A stretch of 64,000 bases of DNA from Cellulosimicrobium sp. CUA-896. Its GTDB lineage: Bacteria > Actinomycetota > Actinomycetes > Actinomycetales > Cellulomonadaceae. The notes beneath the pieces were generated by a model. The model saw only the letters and a program-made list of their open reading frames with translations, was not told the DNA's origin and did no database searches. How positions within the stretch are numbered: position 1 is the stretch's first letter; every line of letters begins with the position of its first letter. Positions 30,530-42,518 of the stretch are shown in pieces. The position numbers and the translations under genes were made by a program. The DNA lies in the NCBI RefSeq assembly GCF_001942335.1, contig NZ_MKKH01000066.1, forward strand, positions 62,001 through 126,000, given 5' to 3'.

Positions 30530-32413
30530 TCAGCCCAGGAGGGTCTCCACGCGCCGCACGACCTCGTCCACCGCGTCCGCGACGGGCACCTGCACGGCCT
30601 CGTCGGCGCGCGGGCGCACCTCGACGACGCCGTCCGCGAGCCCGCGGCCCACGACGAGCAGCAGCGGGACGCCGAGCAGCTCCGCGTCCTTGAACTTCAC
30701 GCCGGGCGACACCTTCGGGCGGTCGTCGTACACCACCTCGACACCGCGCGTGACGAGCTCCGTCGCGAGCCGCTCGGCCTCGTCGAAGACCGCCGCGTCC
30801 TTGCCCGTCGCGACGACGTGCAGGTGCGCGGGGGCGACGTGCGCGGGCCAGGCCAGCCCCGCGTCGTCGTGGTTGGCCTCGGCGAGCGCCGCGAGCACGC
30901 GCGTGACGCCGATGCCGTAGGAGCCCATCGTCACGACGACCTGCTTGCCGTTCTCGTCGAGCACCGTGAGCCCGAGCGCCTGCGCGTACTTGCGCCCGAG
31001 CGCGAAGATGTGGCCGATCTCGATGCCGCGCGCGAGCTCGAGCGGGCCCGAGCCGTCGGGCGCCTCGTCACCGGCGCGCACCTCGGCGGCCTCGACCGTG
31101 CCGTCGGCGGCGAAGTCGCGCTCCGCGACGAGGTCGAACACGTGCCGGCCGTCGGCGTCCGCGCCGGTGATCCAGCGCGTGCCGGCGACGACCCGCGGGT
31201 CGAGCAGGTAGCGCACCGAGTGGCGCACCGGCTCGCCCTGCGCGGCCACCTCGGGCGCGTCGCCGGGCAGGGGCGGCTCACGGTGCGCGTTGGGGCCCAG
31301 CACGCCCGGCCCGATGTAGCCCTTGACGAGCTCGGGGTGTGCGGCGAAGTCCGCGTCGGTCGCCGGCTCCACCTCGGCCGGCTCGAACGCCGCGCCGACG
31401 CGCTTGAGGTCGACCTCGCGGTCGCCCGGGAGGCCGACGACGACGACCTCGCGCCGTCCGTCCGGGTGGGTCAGCGCGAGCACGACGTTCTTCAGCGTGT
31501 CCGCCGCGGTCCAGGGCCGGTCGGCGCGCGGGTGGTGCGCGTTGGCGAACGCGACGAGCGAGTCGATCGTCGGGGTGCCCGGCGTGTCCTCGACGTGGGC
31601 GGCCGGCGCGTCGGCGTAGTCGACGGCCTCGGGGACCGGCGTGACGACCGCCTCGACGTTCGCCGCGTAGCCGCCCGGCGAGCGGACGAACGTGTCCTCG
31701 CCGATCGCCGTCGGGGTGAGGAACTCCTCCGAGCGCGACCCGCCCATGGCACCCGACGTCGCCGCGACGACGACGTACTCGAGCCCCAGGCGCTCGAAGA
31801 TGCGCCGGTACGCGGCGCGCTGCGCCTCGTACGAGCGCTCGAGGCCCTCGTCGGTGACGTCGAACGAGTACGCGTCCTTCATGACGAACTCGCGCCCGCG
31901 GATGAGGCCGGCGCGCGGCCGGGCCTCGTCGCGGTACTTGGTCTGGATCTGGTAGATCGTCAGCGGCAGGTCCTTGTACGACGAGTACAGGTCCTTGACG
32001 AGGAGGGTGAACATCTCCTCGTGCGTGGGCGCGAGGAGGTAGTCCGCCTCCTTGCGGTCCTTCAGCCGGAAGATGTTCGGCCCGTACTCCGTCCAGCGGC
32101 CCGTCGCCTCGTACGGCTCCTTGGGCAGCAGCGCCGGGAAGTGCACCTCCTGCGCGCCGGCGGCGGCCATCTCCTCCCGGACGACGGCCTCCACCTTGCG
32201 CAGCACGCGCAGACCGAGCGGGAGCCAGGTGTAGATGCCGGGCGCCGCGCGGCGGATGTAGCCCGCGCGCACGAGCAGCCGGTGGCTCGCGACCTCGGCG
32301 TCGGCAGGGTCCTCGCGCAGCGTCCGGACGAACAGGGTGGACAGGCGCAGGAGGTCGGCGGGGCGGGCGACCGCGAGGGACGCGGGCGACTCCCCGGACG
32401 TGACGGAAGACAT
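30530..32413 (-). CDS. proS: Prolyl-tRNA synthetase (bacterial long type)
   Basis: Class II synthetase of 627 aa. Motif 2 appears around [18 protein letters not shown], motif 3 as [14 protein letters not shown], with the bacterial editing (INS) domain between about residues 230 and 400 and the C-terminal anticodon domain ([20 protein letters not shown]). This form edits Ala-tRNA(Pro). ATG at 32411-32413 is preceded by TAGGGT exactly 7 nt upstream and no ribosome site, so leaderless. It is a single-gene unit divergent from the Fpg-type gene. Confidence 0.96.
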   Translation of the reverse strand: MSSVTSGESPASLAVARPADLLRLSTLFVRTLREDPADAEVASHRLLVRAGYIRRAAPGIYTWLPLGLRVLRKVEAVVREEMAAAGAQEVHFPALLPKEPYEATGRWTEYGPNIFRLKDRKEADYLLAPTHEEMFTLLVKDLYSSYKDLPLTIYQIQTKYRDEARPRAGLIRGREFVMKDAYSFDVTDEGLERSYEAQRAAYRRIFERLGLEYVVVAATSGAMGGSRSEEFLTPTAIGEDTFVRSPGGYAANVEAVVTPVPEAVDYADAPAAHVEDTPGTPTIDSLVAFANAHHPRADRPWTAADTLKNVVLALTHPDGRREVVVVGLPGDREVDLKRVGAAFEPAEVEPATDADFAAHPELVKGYIGPGVLGPNAHREPPLPGDAPEVAAQGEPVRHSVRYLLDPRVVAGTRWITGADADGRHVFDLVAERDFAADGTVEAAEVRAGDEAPDGSGPLELARGIEIGHIFALGRKYAQALGLTVLDENGKQVVVTMGSYGIGVTRVLAALAEANHDDAGLAWPAHVAPAHLHVVATGKDAAVFDEAERLATELVTRGVEVVYDDRPKVSPGVKFKDAELLGVPLLLVVGRGLADGVVEVRPRADEAVQVPVADAVDEVVRRVETLLG

Positions 32414-32420
32414 GCGCCCA

Positions 32421-32426
32421 ACCCTA
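32421..32426 (-). promoter_or_regulatory. proS -10 element (leaderless)
   Basis: Minus-strand TAGGGT, 7 nt, then the proS ATG. No Shine-Dalgarno sequence in between. Confidence 0.5.
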
Positions 32427-32446
32427 CCGGCGGGGAGGATGGCCCC

Positions 32447-33361
32447 ATGCCCGAGCTGCCCGAGGTGGAGGCCCTCGTCCGGTTCCTCGACGACCGGGCG
32501 ACGGGACGGACCGTCGTCGCCGCCGACGTGGCCCAGATCGCAGCGCTCAAGACCTTCGACCCGCCGGTGGGCGCGCTCGTCGGCGGCACGGTCGCGGGCG
32601 CCCGCCGGCACGGCAAGTGGCTCGACCTCGTCGTCGCGCCGGCGCCGTCGTCGGACGTGCGCGACGACGCGCTGCACCTGGTCTTCCACCTCGCCCGTGG
32701 CGGGTGGCTGCGATGGTCGGAGAAGGCGTCGACGACGCCCGTGCGCCCCCGCCTCGGCGGCGGGGGCGGGGGGAAGGTGGCCGCGCTCGCGCTGCGGGTC
32801 CGGTTCGACGACGGCTCCGGCTTCGACCTCACGGAGGCCGGCACGCGCAAGCGCCTCGCGGTGCACGTGGTGCGCGACCCGGCCGAGGTGACGGCGATCG
32901 CCACGCTGGGCGTCGAGCCGCTCGACCCGGCCTTCACGCCCGAGGTCCTCGCCGGCCTCATGGCCGCGCGCAACCAGCAGGTGAAAGGACTCCTGCGCGA
33001 CCAGTCGTCGATCGCCGGGATCGGCAACGCGTACTCCGACGACATCCTCCACGCCGCCCGGACGAGCCCGTTCAAGCTCACGCGCTCGTTCACGCCCGAC
33101 GAGGTCGCCCGCGTGCACGCCGCCGTGGGCGAGGTGCTGTCCGGCGCGGTCGCCGCGGCGTCGGGCCGGCCGGCGGCCGAGCTCAAGGACGCCAAGCGCG
33201 CCGGGATGCGCGTGCACGGGCGCACCGGGCAGCCGTGCCCCGTGTGCGGCGACACGGTGCGCGAGGTGAGCTTCGCCGACCGCAGCCTGCAGTACTGCGC
33301 CACGTGCCAGACCGGCGGCCAGGTGCTCGCCGACCGCCGGCTCTCGCGCCTGCTCCGGTGA
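32447..33361 (+). CDS. Fpg/Nei family DNA glycosylase
   Basis: Base-excision repair glycosylase/AP lyase of 304 aa. The N-terminus [10 protein letters not shown] provides the catalytic Pro2-Glu3; RRHGKWLDL supplies the conserved Lys of the beta-hairpin; the H2TH region reads [16 protein letters not shown]; and the C-terminal zinc finger is CPVCG...CATCQ. All catalytic positions are present. Whether it prefers oxidised purines (MutM-like) or pyrimidines (Nei-like) cannot be settled by eye; [14 protein letters not shown]-type context and the divergence from classic MutM suggest a paralogue. ATG 32447 has GGGGAGGA upstream. Confidence 0.87.
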   Translation: MPELPEVEALVRFLDDRATGRTVVAADVAQIAALKTFDPPVGALVGGTVAGARRHGKWLDLVVAPAPSSDVRDDALHLVFHLARGGWLRWSEKASTTPVRPRLGGGGGGKVAALALRVRFDDGSGFDLTEAGTRKRLAVHVVRDPAEVTAIATLGVEPLDPAFTPEVLAGLMAARNQQVKGLLRDQSSIAGIGNAYSDDILHAARTSPFKLTRSFTPDEVARVHAAVGEVLSGAVAAASGRPAAELKDAKRAGMRVHGRTGQPCPVCGDTVREVSFADRSLQYCATCQTGGQVLADRRLSRLLR

Positions 33362-33363
33362 GC

Positions 33364-33386
33364 GTGCCGACCGCCACGGTCGGCAC
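33364..33386. terminator. Bidirectional hairpin between Fpg gene and GNAT gene
   Basis: GTGCCGACC (33364-33372) and GGTCGGCAC (33378-33386) form a perfect 9-bp stem with loop GCCAC. It lies right after the Fpg-type stop and 24 nt from the convergent GNAT stop, so it can serve both strands. Confidence 0.65.
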
Positions 33387-33409
33387 ACCGGTCAGGACAG
33401 CACGGTGGC

Positions 33410-34336
33410 TCAGAACAGCACCGTGGCGTACGTGCCGACCCGTTCGAAGCCGACCCTCCGGTACGTCGCGAGCGCCCGCACGTTGTAGTCGTTGACGTAC
33501 AGCGACACGATCGGGGCCGCCGCGGCCGGGTCCGCGGCCGCGCGCGCGAGCTGGACGACCGCCGCCATGCCCGGCGCCGCCAGTCCCCGCCCGCGGTAGC
33601 GCGGGTCGACCCACACGCCCTGGACCTGGGCGACCCGCCCCGTCACCGCACCGAGCTCGGCCTTGAACGCGACGTGCGCGCCCGTCCCCGACCCCTCCAG
33701 GCGGACGAAGGAACGCCCCGCGGCCACGAGCGAGCGCACGCGCTCCTCGTACGCCCGGCCGCCGCCCTCCACCGGCGAGTAGCCGACCTCCTCGGTGAAC
33801 ATCCGCACGCACGCGGGCAGCACGACGGGGACCTCGGCGAGCACCGAGCGGCGCACCCCCGGGTCGGGCTCCACGGCGGGCGCACGGTCGATCGCGAGCG
33901 ACGGCTGCTCCGCGCGGACCTCGCGCGGCGCGGGCCACGTCTCCGCGAGCGTCGCCCAGAGCGCCAGCACGGCGTCGCGCTCCCCCACGACCGACGAGGA
34001 CCGGCGTCCGGCGCGGCGCGCGAGGGCGGCGAAGCCGGCGACCGCGGCGCGCCGGCCGGCCTCCCCGAGCGACGCCGGGACGACCGGCACCAGGTTGGCG
34101 CCGGCCCAGCAGACCGCCTCGAGCGGTCCGTCCGCGGGGAAGCCCCACGCCTGCCCGCCCGCGGCGCGCAGGCCGAGACGCGCCGCCACCTCGAAGCGCG
34201 CCGCGGCGAGGGCCGACGCGACCGGGTCCGCCGCGCAGACGACGAGCGCCTCGGTCACGTCCGTGTCGTCGAGCTCGCGCGCCTCGGCCTCGGCCCACGT
34301 CCGCAGGGCCGGGACCGAGCGGCGCCAGCGGGACAC
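33410..34336 (-). CDS. DUF4081-containing GNAT family N-acetyltransferase
   Basis: 308 aa in two parts. The N-terminal half (to about residue 160) has the pattern of DUF4081 (AGGQAWGFPADGPLEAVCWAGANLVP). The C-terminal half is a GNAT fold with VQGVWVDPRYRGRGLAAPGMAAV (acetyl-CoA loop) and SLYVNDYNVRALATYRRVGFE, the usual end motif. Substrate unknown. The GTG at 34334-34336 starts 5 nt after the ispG stop, so it is the last gene of the rseP-ispG string. This linkage to ispG is common in actinobacteria by my recollection. Confidence 0.82.
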   Translation of the reverse strand: MSRWRRSVPALRTWAEAEARELDDTDVTEALVVCAADPVASALAAARFEVAARLGLRAAGGQAWGFPADGPLEAVCWAGANLVPVVPASLGEAGRRAAVAGFAALARRAGRRSSSVVGERDAVLALWATLAETWPAPREVRAEQPSLAIDRAPAVEPDPGVRRSVLAEVPVVLPACVRMFTEEVGYSPVEGGGRAYEERVRSLVAAGRSFVRLEGSGTGAHVAFKAELGAVTGRVAQVQGVWVDPRYRGRGLAAPGMAAVVQLARAAADPAAAAPIVSLYVNDYNVRALATYRRVGFERVGTYATVLF

Positions 34337-34341
34337 GCCCG

Positions 34342-35505
<1,164 letters not shown>

Positions 35506-35511
35506 GTCACC

Positions 35512-35517
35512 AGTATC
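35512..35517 (-). promoter_or_regulatory. ispG -10 element (leaderless)
   Basis: Minus-strand GATACT followed by 6 nt and the ispG GTG. The same hexamer is found before the aldehyde dehydrogenase gene and before the small membrane gene at 63816. Confidence 0.5.
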
Positions 35518-35643
35518 CCCTGCACGACCCCGGGTACCGCACGTCGAGACCGTCGGAGGCGTCACCTTCCCCGTGGGTCCGGCACATCTTCGCGGTGCCT
35601 CCACGAGCACGGCGCGCCGCGGCAGGCTCGCGCAGGCGTGCCG

Positions 35644-36950
35644 CTAGGTGAGACGGACGGGGTCGACGATGTCGGCGAGGATGAGCAGCGCGCCGACGCC
35701 GACCAGCACGACGAACATCACGTACGCCACGGGCATCATGCGCGCGACGTCCGCCGGCCCCGGCCGCGGCAGGCCGCGCACGCGCGCGACGGTGCGCTTC
35801 GCGCCCTCGTACACGGCGTTGACGACGTGGCCGCCGTCGAGCGGCAGCAGCGGGATGAGGTTGAAGACGAACAGCGCGACGTTGAGCGCGGCGAGCAGCA
35901 GGAGCATCGTGACGACGCGGTCGAGCACCGGGTTGTCGGCCCCCGCCACGTCGACGGCGACGCGACCCACGCCCACGACGCTCATCACGGAGTCCTGCTC
36001 GCGAGGCGCGTCGGTGAACGCCGCCTGGGCCGCCTCGGCGACCTTGACGGGGAGCGTGACGATGATCCCGGCCGTGCCGCTCACCTGCTGCCACGTCGCT
36101 CGACGGCGGTGCCGGCGCCGACCGACCGGCGCTCGACCGTCGGTGAGAAGCCCAGGTAGCCCACCGGCTCGGTGACCGGGTCGCCCGCCTCGTCGACGAC
36201 GGCCGTGCCGTCCTCGGCGACCACCTGCCGCTCGACCTCGACCGGCGTCACCTGCAGGTCGACCTGCTCGCCGTCGCGCTCGACGACGAGCGGGACCGTG
36301 GTGCCCGCGGCGCCGCGGATCGTGCCGGAGAGCTGGTCCCAGGACGTGACCGGGGCACCGTCGAACGCGACCACCTCGTCACCGGGCTGCAAGCCGGCGG
36401 CCGCCGCGGGCGACTCGGGGTCCCCGCTCTCGCACCCGGCCTGCGCCGTCACGGTGTCCGTGACGCACGGCGTGACGCTCGCGACCGTCGTCGTGGCGGC
36501 GGGGAGCCCGATGCCGACGAACACCACGAGCATGAGCACGAACGCGATGAGGAGGTTCATGAACGGGCCGCCGAGCATCACGACGACCTTCTTGGGCGCC
36601 GAGAGGTTGTAGAAGGCGCGGTGCTCCTCCCCCGGCCGGACCTCCTCGGCGCTCGCGTCGCGCGCGTCCGCGACGACCTGGGCGAAGAACCCGTTGCCGC
36701 GGGGCCGCGCGCCGGCCGGAGCGGGCGGGAACATGCCCACGAGCCGGACGTACCCGCCGAGCGGGATCGCCTTGAGGCCGTACTCCGTCTCGCCCTTGCG
36801 GCGCGACCACAGGGTCGGCCCGAAGCCGACCATGTACTGGCTGACGCGCACGCCGAACCGCTTCGCGGGGACCATGTGGCCCACCTCGTGCAGCGCGATC
36901 GAGACGATGATGCCGAGCACGACCACGAGGATCCCGATCAGCGTCGCCAT
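35644..36950 (-). CDS. rseP: Site-2 protease RseP/RIP metalloprotease (one frameshift)
   Basis: Intramembrane zinc protease that cuts anti-sigma factors and signal remnants. First helix carries HEVGH (catalytic HExxH) at about residue 21; a PDZ domain follows (AAGLQPGDEVVAFDGAPVTSW); the second metal motif is NLIPLLPLDGGH near the C-terminus. A lost base near 36100 splits the protein just after the PDZ domain, between TAVER and WQQVSGTAG. Restored length is about 435 aa. ATG at 36948-36950 with GAGGACGG upstream. Located between dxr and ispG as in most actinobacteria. Confidence 0.93.
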
Positions 36951-37034
36951 GGTTCCGTCCTCACAGTGTCACGGGTGGTGCGGTCAGGTGGTGCGGTGCG
37001 GTCGCCGGAGCGGTCGGTGGACCGTGCCTGCCGG

Positions 37035-38225
37035 TCAGCGCCGGACGAGCAGCTCGTCGGCGCGCGTGCGCGCCCACTGCTCCGCCCCCGACACGTCGTC
37101 CAACGTGACGGCGTCGCGGTGCGTTCCCTCGTGGGCGCCCAGCACGCTCTCGACGGTGCTGACGATGTCACCGAAACCTGCGCGTCCGCTGAGGAACGCC
37201 GCGACGGCCTGCTCGTTGGCGGCGTTGTAGACCGCGGGGTGCGTCGCGCTCGCGGCGACCGCGGCCCGCGCGAGCCCGACGGCCGGGAACGCGGCGTCGT
37301 CGAGCGGCTCGAAGGTCCACGACGCGGCCTGCGTCCAGTCGCACGGCGGGGTCACGACGTCGAGGCGGTCCGGCCAGCTCAGGCCGAGCGCGATGGGCAG
37401 GCGCATGTCCGGGGGCGACGCCTGCGCGATCGTCGAGCCGTCGACGAACTCGACCATCGAGTGCACGACGGACTGCGGGTGCACCACGACGACGATGTCG
37501 TCGACCGGGACGTCGAACAGCAGGTGCGCCTCGACGAGCTCGAGGCCCTTGTTCATGAGGCTCGCCGAGTTGACCGTCACCACCGGCCCCATCGCCCACG
37601 TGGGGTGGGCGAGCGCCTGGTCGACCGTCGCGGCCTTCACGGCGTCGGGCGCCCAGCCGCGGAACGGGCCCCCGGACGCGGTGAGCACCAGGCGGCGCAC
37701 CTCGCGCGCGCGCCGAGCGCAGGCACTGCGCGATGGCCGAGTGCTCGGAGTCGACCGGCACGATCTGGTCGGCGCGCTGCTGCGCGGCGCGCACGAGCGC
37801 GCCGCCCGCCACGAGCGACTCCTTGTTCGCGAGCGCGAGCGTCGAGCCGCCGCGCAGCGCCGCGAGCGTCGGGCCGAGGCCGACGGAGCCCGTGATGCCG
37901 TTGAGCACGACGTCGCTCCCCCGCCCGGCGAGCTCCGTGGCGGCGTCCGGTCCCGCGAGCACGGCCGGGCGCCGGACCGCCCGGCGCACGCGTCGGCGAG
38001 CGCCCGCTCGAGGGCGCGCGCCCGGCCGGCGTCCGCGACGGCGACCGCGTGGACGCCGAGATCGGCCGCCTGCCGCGCGAGGAGGTCGACGTCACCGCCT
38101 CCCGCGGACAGCGCCTCGACCCGGAACCGCCCGGGGTGCGCACGGACGACGTCGATCGCCTGCGTGCCGATCGACCCGGTCGAGCCGAGGATCGTCAGGG
38201 TGCGAGGTTCGGGGTGGTCGTGCAC
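37035..38225 (-). CDS. dxr: 1-deoxy-D-xylulose-5-phosphate reductoisomerase (two frameshifts)
   Basis: NADPH-dependent second step of the MEP pathway. The NADPH motif [13 protein letters not shown] is at the N-terminus; metal and substrate motifs are [31 protein letters not shown] and [12 protein letters not shown] base is lost near 37978, and near 37708 a GC unit within an alternating GC run is lost (or one base gained). Restored length is about 397 aa, the family norm. The GTG at 38223-38225 has GATGAT 7 nt upstream and fits the leaderless pattern; two ATGs just upstream (38237, 38234) are alternatives. Confidence 0.92.
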   Translation of the reverse strand: MHDHPEPRTLTILGSTGSIGTQAIDVVRAHPGRFRVEALSAGGGDVDLLARQAADLGVHAVAVADAGRARALERALADACAGRSGARPCSRDRTPPRSSPGGGATSCSTASRAPSASARRSRRCAAARRSRSRTRSRSWRAARSCAPRSSAPTRSCRSTPSTRPSRSACARRAREVRRLVLTASGGPFRGWAPDAVKAATVDQALAHPTWAMGPVVTVNSASLMNKGLELVEAHLLFDVPVDDIVVVVHPQSVVHSMVEFVDGSTIAQASPPDMRLPIALGLSWPDRLDVVTPPCDWTQAASWTFEPLDDAAFPAVGLARAAVAASATHPAVYNAANEQAVAAFLSGRAGFGDIVSTVESVLGAHEGTHRDAVTLDDVSGAEQWARTRADELLVRR

Positions 38226-38274
38226 GGGTCCCATCATCCCAGGTGCGCCGTGCGTGCCAGACCTGTCGGGAGCC

Positions 38275-38826
38275 TCACTCGACGCCGAGCAGCACCTCGA
38301 CGGCGCGCGAGAAGAAGGCGTCCACCGGACCCTCGGCGTACCCGTCGCGGCCGCGCACCCGCTTGAACGTGGCGGCGCGGATCTCGGCGGCGGTGATCGG
38401 CACCTGCCTGTCGAAGTAGGCGACGAGCCGGTCGCACAGGTCGTCGACGTCGTCCATGTCGTACGCGGGCCTGCCCCGCTCCGCCGGGGCGAACTTCTCG
38501 CCGTCCGGCCGGCCGAGCCGCCCGTACAGCGTGCGGGCCCGCTCGGCGAGCGCGTTCATCCAGGCCTGCTGTCCGTGGGCCGCGACGTACTCGGCGCGCT
38601 GCCGGGCGATGAACGCCCCCTCGAGCCGGTCGAGCGCGGCGTCCACCTCGTGCGTGTCGTAGCCGCCGCGCACCAGGTCGAACACGGACGTCTGGATCTC
38701 CGTGCTCGTCAGGCGGTCCGAGGCGCGACCCTCGTAGACGTCGCGCGCGTGCTCGAAGAAGTCGTCGACCTCCTCGGGGTCGTACCCGTTGCGGGTCCTC
38801 GAGACCGTCGTGAACAGCGAACTCAC
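38275..38826 (-). CDS. DivIVA domain-containing protein
   Basis: 183 aa containing two DivIVA-like segments: [29 protein letters not shown] at the start and [24 protein letters not shown] after it, with a third weaker one near the C-terminus ([22 protein letters not shown]). These are short membrane-curvature or coiled-coil-start motifs, but the long coiled coil of true Wag31 is missing. Its GTG overlaps the rlmN stop as GTGA. Possibly a cell-envelope growth accessory; role unproven. Confidence 0.75.
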   Translation of the reverse strand: MSSLFTTVSRTRNGYDPEEVDDFFEHARDVYEGRASDRLTSTEIQTSVFDLVRGGYDTHEVDAALDRLEGAFIARQRAEYVAAHGQQAWMNALAERARTLYGRLGRPDGEKFAPAERGRPAYDMDDVDDLCDRLVAYFDRQVPITAAEIRAATFKRVRGRDGYAEGPVDAFFSRAVEVLLGVE

Positions 38827-40039
38827 TCGTCCTCCTCTGCAGCGAGCTGCCCGCAGGCGCCGTCGATGTCGCTGCCGCGGGTGTCACGGACCGTCGTCGG
38901 GATGCCGTGCCCGCGCAATCGTGCCACGAACTCCGCCTCGACGGCAGGGTCGCTGGCGGTCCAGATCGACCCGGGCGTCGGGTTGAGCGGGATCGGGTTG
39001 ACGTGCACCCAGCCGTGGCCGCGTGCATTGAGCTTCTCGCCCAGGAGGTCCGCCCGCCACGCGTGGTCGTTCATGTCCTTGATCAGGGCGTACTCGATGC
39101 TCACGCGCCGGCCCGTGACCTCGAGTAGTGCCGGGCCGCGTCGAGCGCCTCGTCGACGCTCCAGCGCGTGTTGATCGGCACCAGCTCGCCGCGCAGGTCG
39201 TCGTCCGGTGCGTGCAGGGACAGGGCGAGCGTCACCGGGATGCCCTCGTCGGCGAGCTTGCGCATCGCGGGGACGAGCCCGACCGTCGACACGGTGATGT
39301 TGCGCGCGGACATGCCGAGGCCGTCGGGGGCGGGCGCGACGAGACGGCGCACGGTCCCCATGACCGCCTTGTAGTTGGCGAGCGGCTCCCCCATGCCCAT
39401 GAACACGAGGTTGTTCAGGCGCGCCGGGCCGCCGGGGACCTCACCGTCGGCGAGGGAGCGCGCGGCGGCGCGCACCTGCTCGACGATCTCCGCCACGGAG
39501 AGGTTGCGGGTGAGCCCGAGCTGCCCCGTCGCGCAGAACGGGCACGCCATGCCGCAGCCCGCCTGGCTCGAGACGCACAGCGTCGTGCGCTGCGGGTAGC
39601 GCATGAGCACCGACTCGACCTTCGCGCCGTCGAACAGGTGCCACAGCGTCTTGACGGTCGTGCCGCCGTCGGCCTCCATGCGCCGGGCCGGCGTGAGCAG
39701 CGGCGGGAAGAGCGCCTGCGCGAGCGCGTCCCGCGACGCCTTCGGCAGGTCGGTCATCGCCTCGGGGTCGCGCGTGAGGTGCGCGTAGTAGTGCGTCGCG
39801 AGCTGCTTCGCGCGGAACGGCTTCTCGCCGAGCTCGACGACCGCGTCGCGCACCTCGTCGGGCGCGAGGTCGGCGAAGTGGCGCGGGGGCTTCCCGCGGC
39901 GCGGCGCCGACATGACGAGCGGGAGCGGGGTCGACTCCACCGACGGGCGCACGGAGCGCGCGGCCTGCGTCGCACCCGGGCGGTCTGCCGGGCGGTCTGC
40001 CGCGGGGGCGTTCTGTCGGACGGTCGGTCGCACGGTCAT
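38823..40039 (-). CDS. rlmN: 23S rRNA (adenine2503-C2)/tRNA methyltransferase RlmN (one frameshift)
   Basis: Radical SAM methyltransferase modifying A2503 of 23S rRNA and A37 of some tRNAs. It has the cluster motif [12 protein letters not shown] (CxxxCxxC), [23 protein letters not shown] and the C-terminal catalytic Cys in [10 protein letters not shown] lost base near 39124 cuts it between ARHY and [14 protein letters not shown]. Restored length is about 405 aa with an N-terminal extension of about 45 residues before [15 protein letters not shown] at 40037-40039 is the likely start but no clear ribosome site is seen and an internal ATG (MSAPRRG) is possible. Confidence 0.92.
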
Positions 40040-40073
40040 GGGAGGGTCCAAGCGTGGGGGGGGCGGGGCGCCG

Positions 40074-40966
40074 TCACGCTGCCACGGTGAGCAGCACGTA
40101 GACGAACGGCGCGGTGAGGAGCATGGAGTCGAGCCGGTCGAGGATGCCCCCGTGGCCCGGCAGGAGCGACCCCATGTCCTTCAATTCTAGGTCCCGCTTG
40201 ATCATGGACTCGGCGAGGTCGCCGACGGTCGCCGTGAGCGGCGTGAGCACGCCGAGCGCGACACCCAGGAGCGGGCTCGCCCCGAGGCCGATCACGACGC
40301 CGACGACGCCCACGGCCGTGGCGAGGACGAACGAGCCGGCGAGGCCCTCCCACGACTTCTTCGGGCTGACCGACGGCGCGAGCGGGTGGCGGCCGAAGAG
40401 GACGCCGGCGACGTACCCGCCGACGTCGTTGGCGACCGCGAGGAGGATGAAGAGCAGGACGCGCACGCGCCCGTCGTCCTGCGCGAGCAGGAGCATGACG
40501 AACCCGGCCATGAACGGCAGGTAGGCCGCGGCGAACGTGCCGGCCGCGGCGTCGCGCACCGCGGCCGTGCCCGAGCCGTCGATGACGCGCCACACGACGA
40601 CGCCGGCGACCGTGAGCATGAACGAGACGAGCAGCGCCTCGGGACCGGAGTAGTACGACGAGACGAGGATGCCCGCGGTACCGACGAGCAGAGGGAGCAC
40701 CGGGACGTGCAGGTCGCGGCGCTGCAGGGCCTTGCCCAGCTCCCACACCGCGGCTCCCACGGCGAGCACCGCGAGGGCGACGAACGGCTCGGGCCGGAAG
40801 GCCAGGCTCGCGGCCACGACGACGAGCAGGCCGAGACCCACGGCGATCGCGACGGGCAGGTTGCGCCCGGCGCGCGCCGTGCGCACGGGACCGGCGTGCC
40901 GTCGGGCTCCGGGCCGACCGCGCGGCCGTCCGCGGGGTCGCCGGCGGCGGGGTGGAGTTCTGACAT
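40074..40966 (-). CDS. cdsA: Phosphatidate cytidylyltransferase (probable frameshift near N-terminus)
   Basis: Makes CDP-diacylglycerol, the precursor used by PgsA at the other end of the window. About eight membrane helices and the CDS signature near the C-terminus: [29 protein letters not shown]. From GTG 40886 the frame is intact (270 aa). An ATG at 40966 opens a hydrophilic N-terminus ([14 protein letters not shown]) typical for actinobacterial CdsA that joins it if one base is restored near 40888, giving 297 aa. I prefer the longer form; the shorter one is the safe minimum. Confidence 0.9.
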
Positions 40967-40995
40967 CGGCTGGTGCGCCCGGGTCCGAGAGAGCC

Positions 40996-41553
40996 TCAGA
41001 CCTCGAGCAGCTCGCTCTCCTTGCCGGCCAGGAGGGCGTCCACCTGGTCCACGTGCTGCTTCGTCAGGCCCTCGAGCTCCTTCTCGGCGCGTGTGACCTC
41101 GTCCTCGCCGGCCTCTCCGTCGCGCACGATGCGGTCGAGCTCCTCCTTGGCCCGGCGCCGCACGTTGCGGATCGACACGCGGGAGTCCTCGGCCTTCTGC
41201 TTGGCGAGCTTGACGAAGTCGCGGCGACGCTCCTCCGTCAGCGCGGGCAGCACGACGCGGATGATGTTGCCGTCGTTCGACGGGTTCACGCCCAGGTCGG
41301 AGTCGCGCAGCGCCTTCTCGATGGCCGTCATCGCGCTCTTGTCGAACGGCGCGACGATGACCGTCCGCGCCTCGGGCGTCTGGAAGGACGCCAGCTGCTG
41401 GAGCGGGGTCGGGGCACCGTAGTAGTCGACCGTGATCTTGTTGAACATCGCGGGGTTGGCCCGGCCGGTGCGGATGGCGGCGAAGTCCTCCTTGGCCACC
41501 TCGACCGCCTTGTCCATCTTCTCCTCGGCCTCGAGGAGGGTCTCGTCGATCAC
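40996..41553 (-). CDS. frr: Ribosome recycling factor
   Basis: A 185-aa factor that splits post-termination ribosomes with EF-G. Typical features: [49 protein letters not shown] and the C-terminal helix [16 protein letters not shown]. The GTG at 41551-41553 ([16 protein letters not shown]) is preceded by AAGGAG at 7 nt; the open frame extends further but without support. Part of rpsB-tsf-pyrH-frr-cdsA. Confidence 0.96.
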   Translation of the reverse strand: MIDETLLEAEEKMDKAVEVAKEDFAAIRTGRANPAMFNKITVDYYGAPTPLQQLASFQTPEARTVIVAPFDKSAMTAIEKALRDSDLGVNPSNDGNIIRVVLPALTEERRRDFVKLAKQKAEDSRVSIRNVRRRAKEELDRIVRDGEAGEDEVTRAEKELEGLTKQHVDQVDALLAGKESELLEV

Positions 41554-41593
41554 CCAGTGCTCCTTACGTCTCGTCGGTCCTGCGAGCTGCTCG

Positions 41594-42349
41594 TCAGTCC
41601 GCGGTGACCAGTGTGCCAATATTCTCGCCGACGAGGGCGCGGGTGACGTTCCCCGGCTCGCCCATGCCGAAGACGCGCATGCGCACGTCGTTGTCCCGGC
41701 ACAGGCTCATGGCGGTGGCGTCCATGACGCCGAGGTCGTTGACGAGGGCGTCGGTGTACGTGAGGTGGTCGAGCCGCACGGCGGCCGGGTCCTTGCGGGG
41801 ATCCGCCGTGTAGACGCCGTCCACGCCGTTCTTGCCCATGAGGACCTCCTGGCAGTGCGTCTCGAGGGCGCGCTGCACGGAGACCGTGTCCGTCGAGAAG
41901 TACGGCATGCCGGCGCCCGCGCCGAAGATGACGACGCGCCCCTTCTCGAGGTGGCGGATCGCCCGCAGCGGGATGTACGGCTCCGCGACCTGGCCCATGG
42001 TGATGGCGGTCTGCACCCGCGTCGTCACGCCGGCCTGCTCGAGGAAGTCCTGGAGGGCGAGGCAGTTCATGACCGTGCCGAGCATGCCCATGTAGTCCGC
42101 GCGCGCCCGGTCCAGGCCGCGCTGGGAGAGCTCGGCGCCGCGGAAGAAGTTCCCTCCCCCGACGACGATGGCGACCTGCACGCCCTGCTCGACGGCCGCG
42201 GCGATCTCCTGGGCGACACGCTGCACGACGTCGGGCGCGAGCCCGATCTGGCCGCCGCCGAACGTCTCCCCGGACAGCTTGAGGAGCACGCGGCGCGCGG
42301 GCGCGCCCGCACCGGTCACCGTCGTGCTGGTCGGCTCGCCTGTCGTCAT
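41594..42349 (-). CDS. pyrH: UMP kinase
   Basis: Amino-acid-kinase-fold enzyme converting UMP to UDP, 251 aa. Seen are [50 protein letters not shown] and [19 protein letters not shown] at 42347-42349 with AGGTGG upstream. It lies after tsf but is separated from it by two strong hairpins, so it may be expressed partly independently. Confidence 0.96.
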   Translation of the reverse strand: MTTGEPTSTTVTGAGAPARRVLLKLSGETFGGGQIGLAPDVVQRVAQEIAAAVEQGVQVAIVVGGGNFFRGAELSQRGLDRARADYMGMLGTVMNCLALQDFLEQAGVTTRVQTAITMGQVAEPYIPLRAIRHLEKGRVVIFGAGAGMPYFSTDTVSVQRALETHCQEVLMGKNGVDGVYTADPRKDPAAVRLDHLTYTDALVNDLGVMDATAMSLCRDNDVRMRVFGMGEPGNVTRALVGENIGTLVTAD

Positions 42350-42438
42350 GTCGCCACCTGTCCTTCGTCGTCACCCGGCCACGGCCGGTGCGCAGCGCCC
42401 CGCGCTCGCGGGGCCGACTGCTCCTGGGGTCCTGGTCC

Positions 42439-42466
42439 GCACCCGGGCGCGAGGGCGCCCGGGTGC
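42439..42466 (-). terminator. Second hairpin after tsf
   Basis: GCACCCGGGCGC (42439-42450) and GCGCCCGGGTGC (42455-42466) are perfect 12-bp arms with a 4-nt loop GAGG. It follows the first tsf hairpin in the direction of transcription. Confidence 0.75.
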
Positions 42467-42470
42467 GGCT

Positions 42471-42510
42471 CGGCCCGGCCGTCCCGCCTGACGGCGGGAG
42501 GGCCGGGCCG
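42471..42510 (-). terminator. First hairpin after tsf
   Basis: Arms CGGCCCGGCC (42471-42480) and GGCCGGGCCG (42501-42510) pair exactly, extended inward after one mismatch by TCCCGCC/GGCGGGA, with loop TGAC. It starts 8 nt past the tsf stop. No U-tract. Confidence 0.8.
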
Positions 42511-42518
42511 GACGAGCG

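Noticed and set aside
40056-40062. Run of seven G upstream of rlmN as a phase-variation tract
   Set aside because: It is in the cdsA-rlmN spacer, not in a coding region, and in an assembly with many homopolymer-type errors its length is unreliable.
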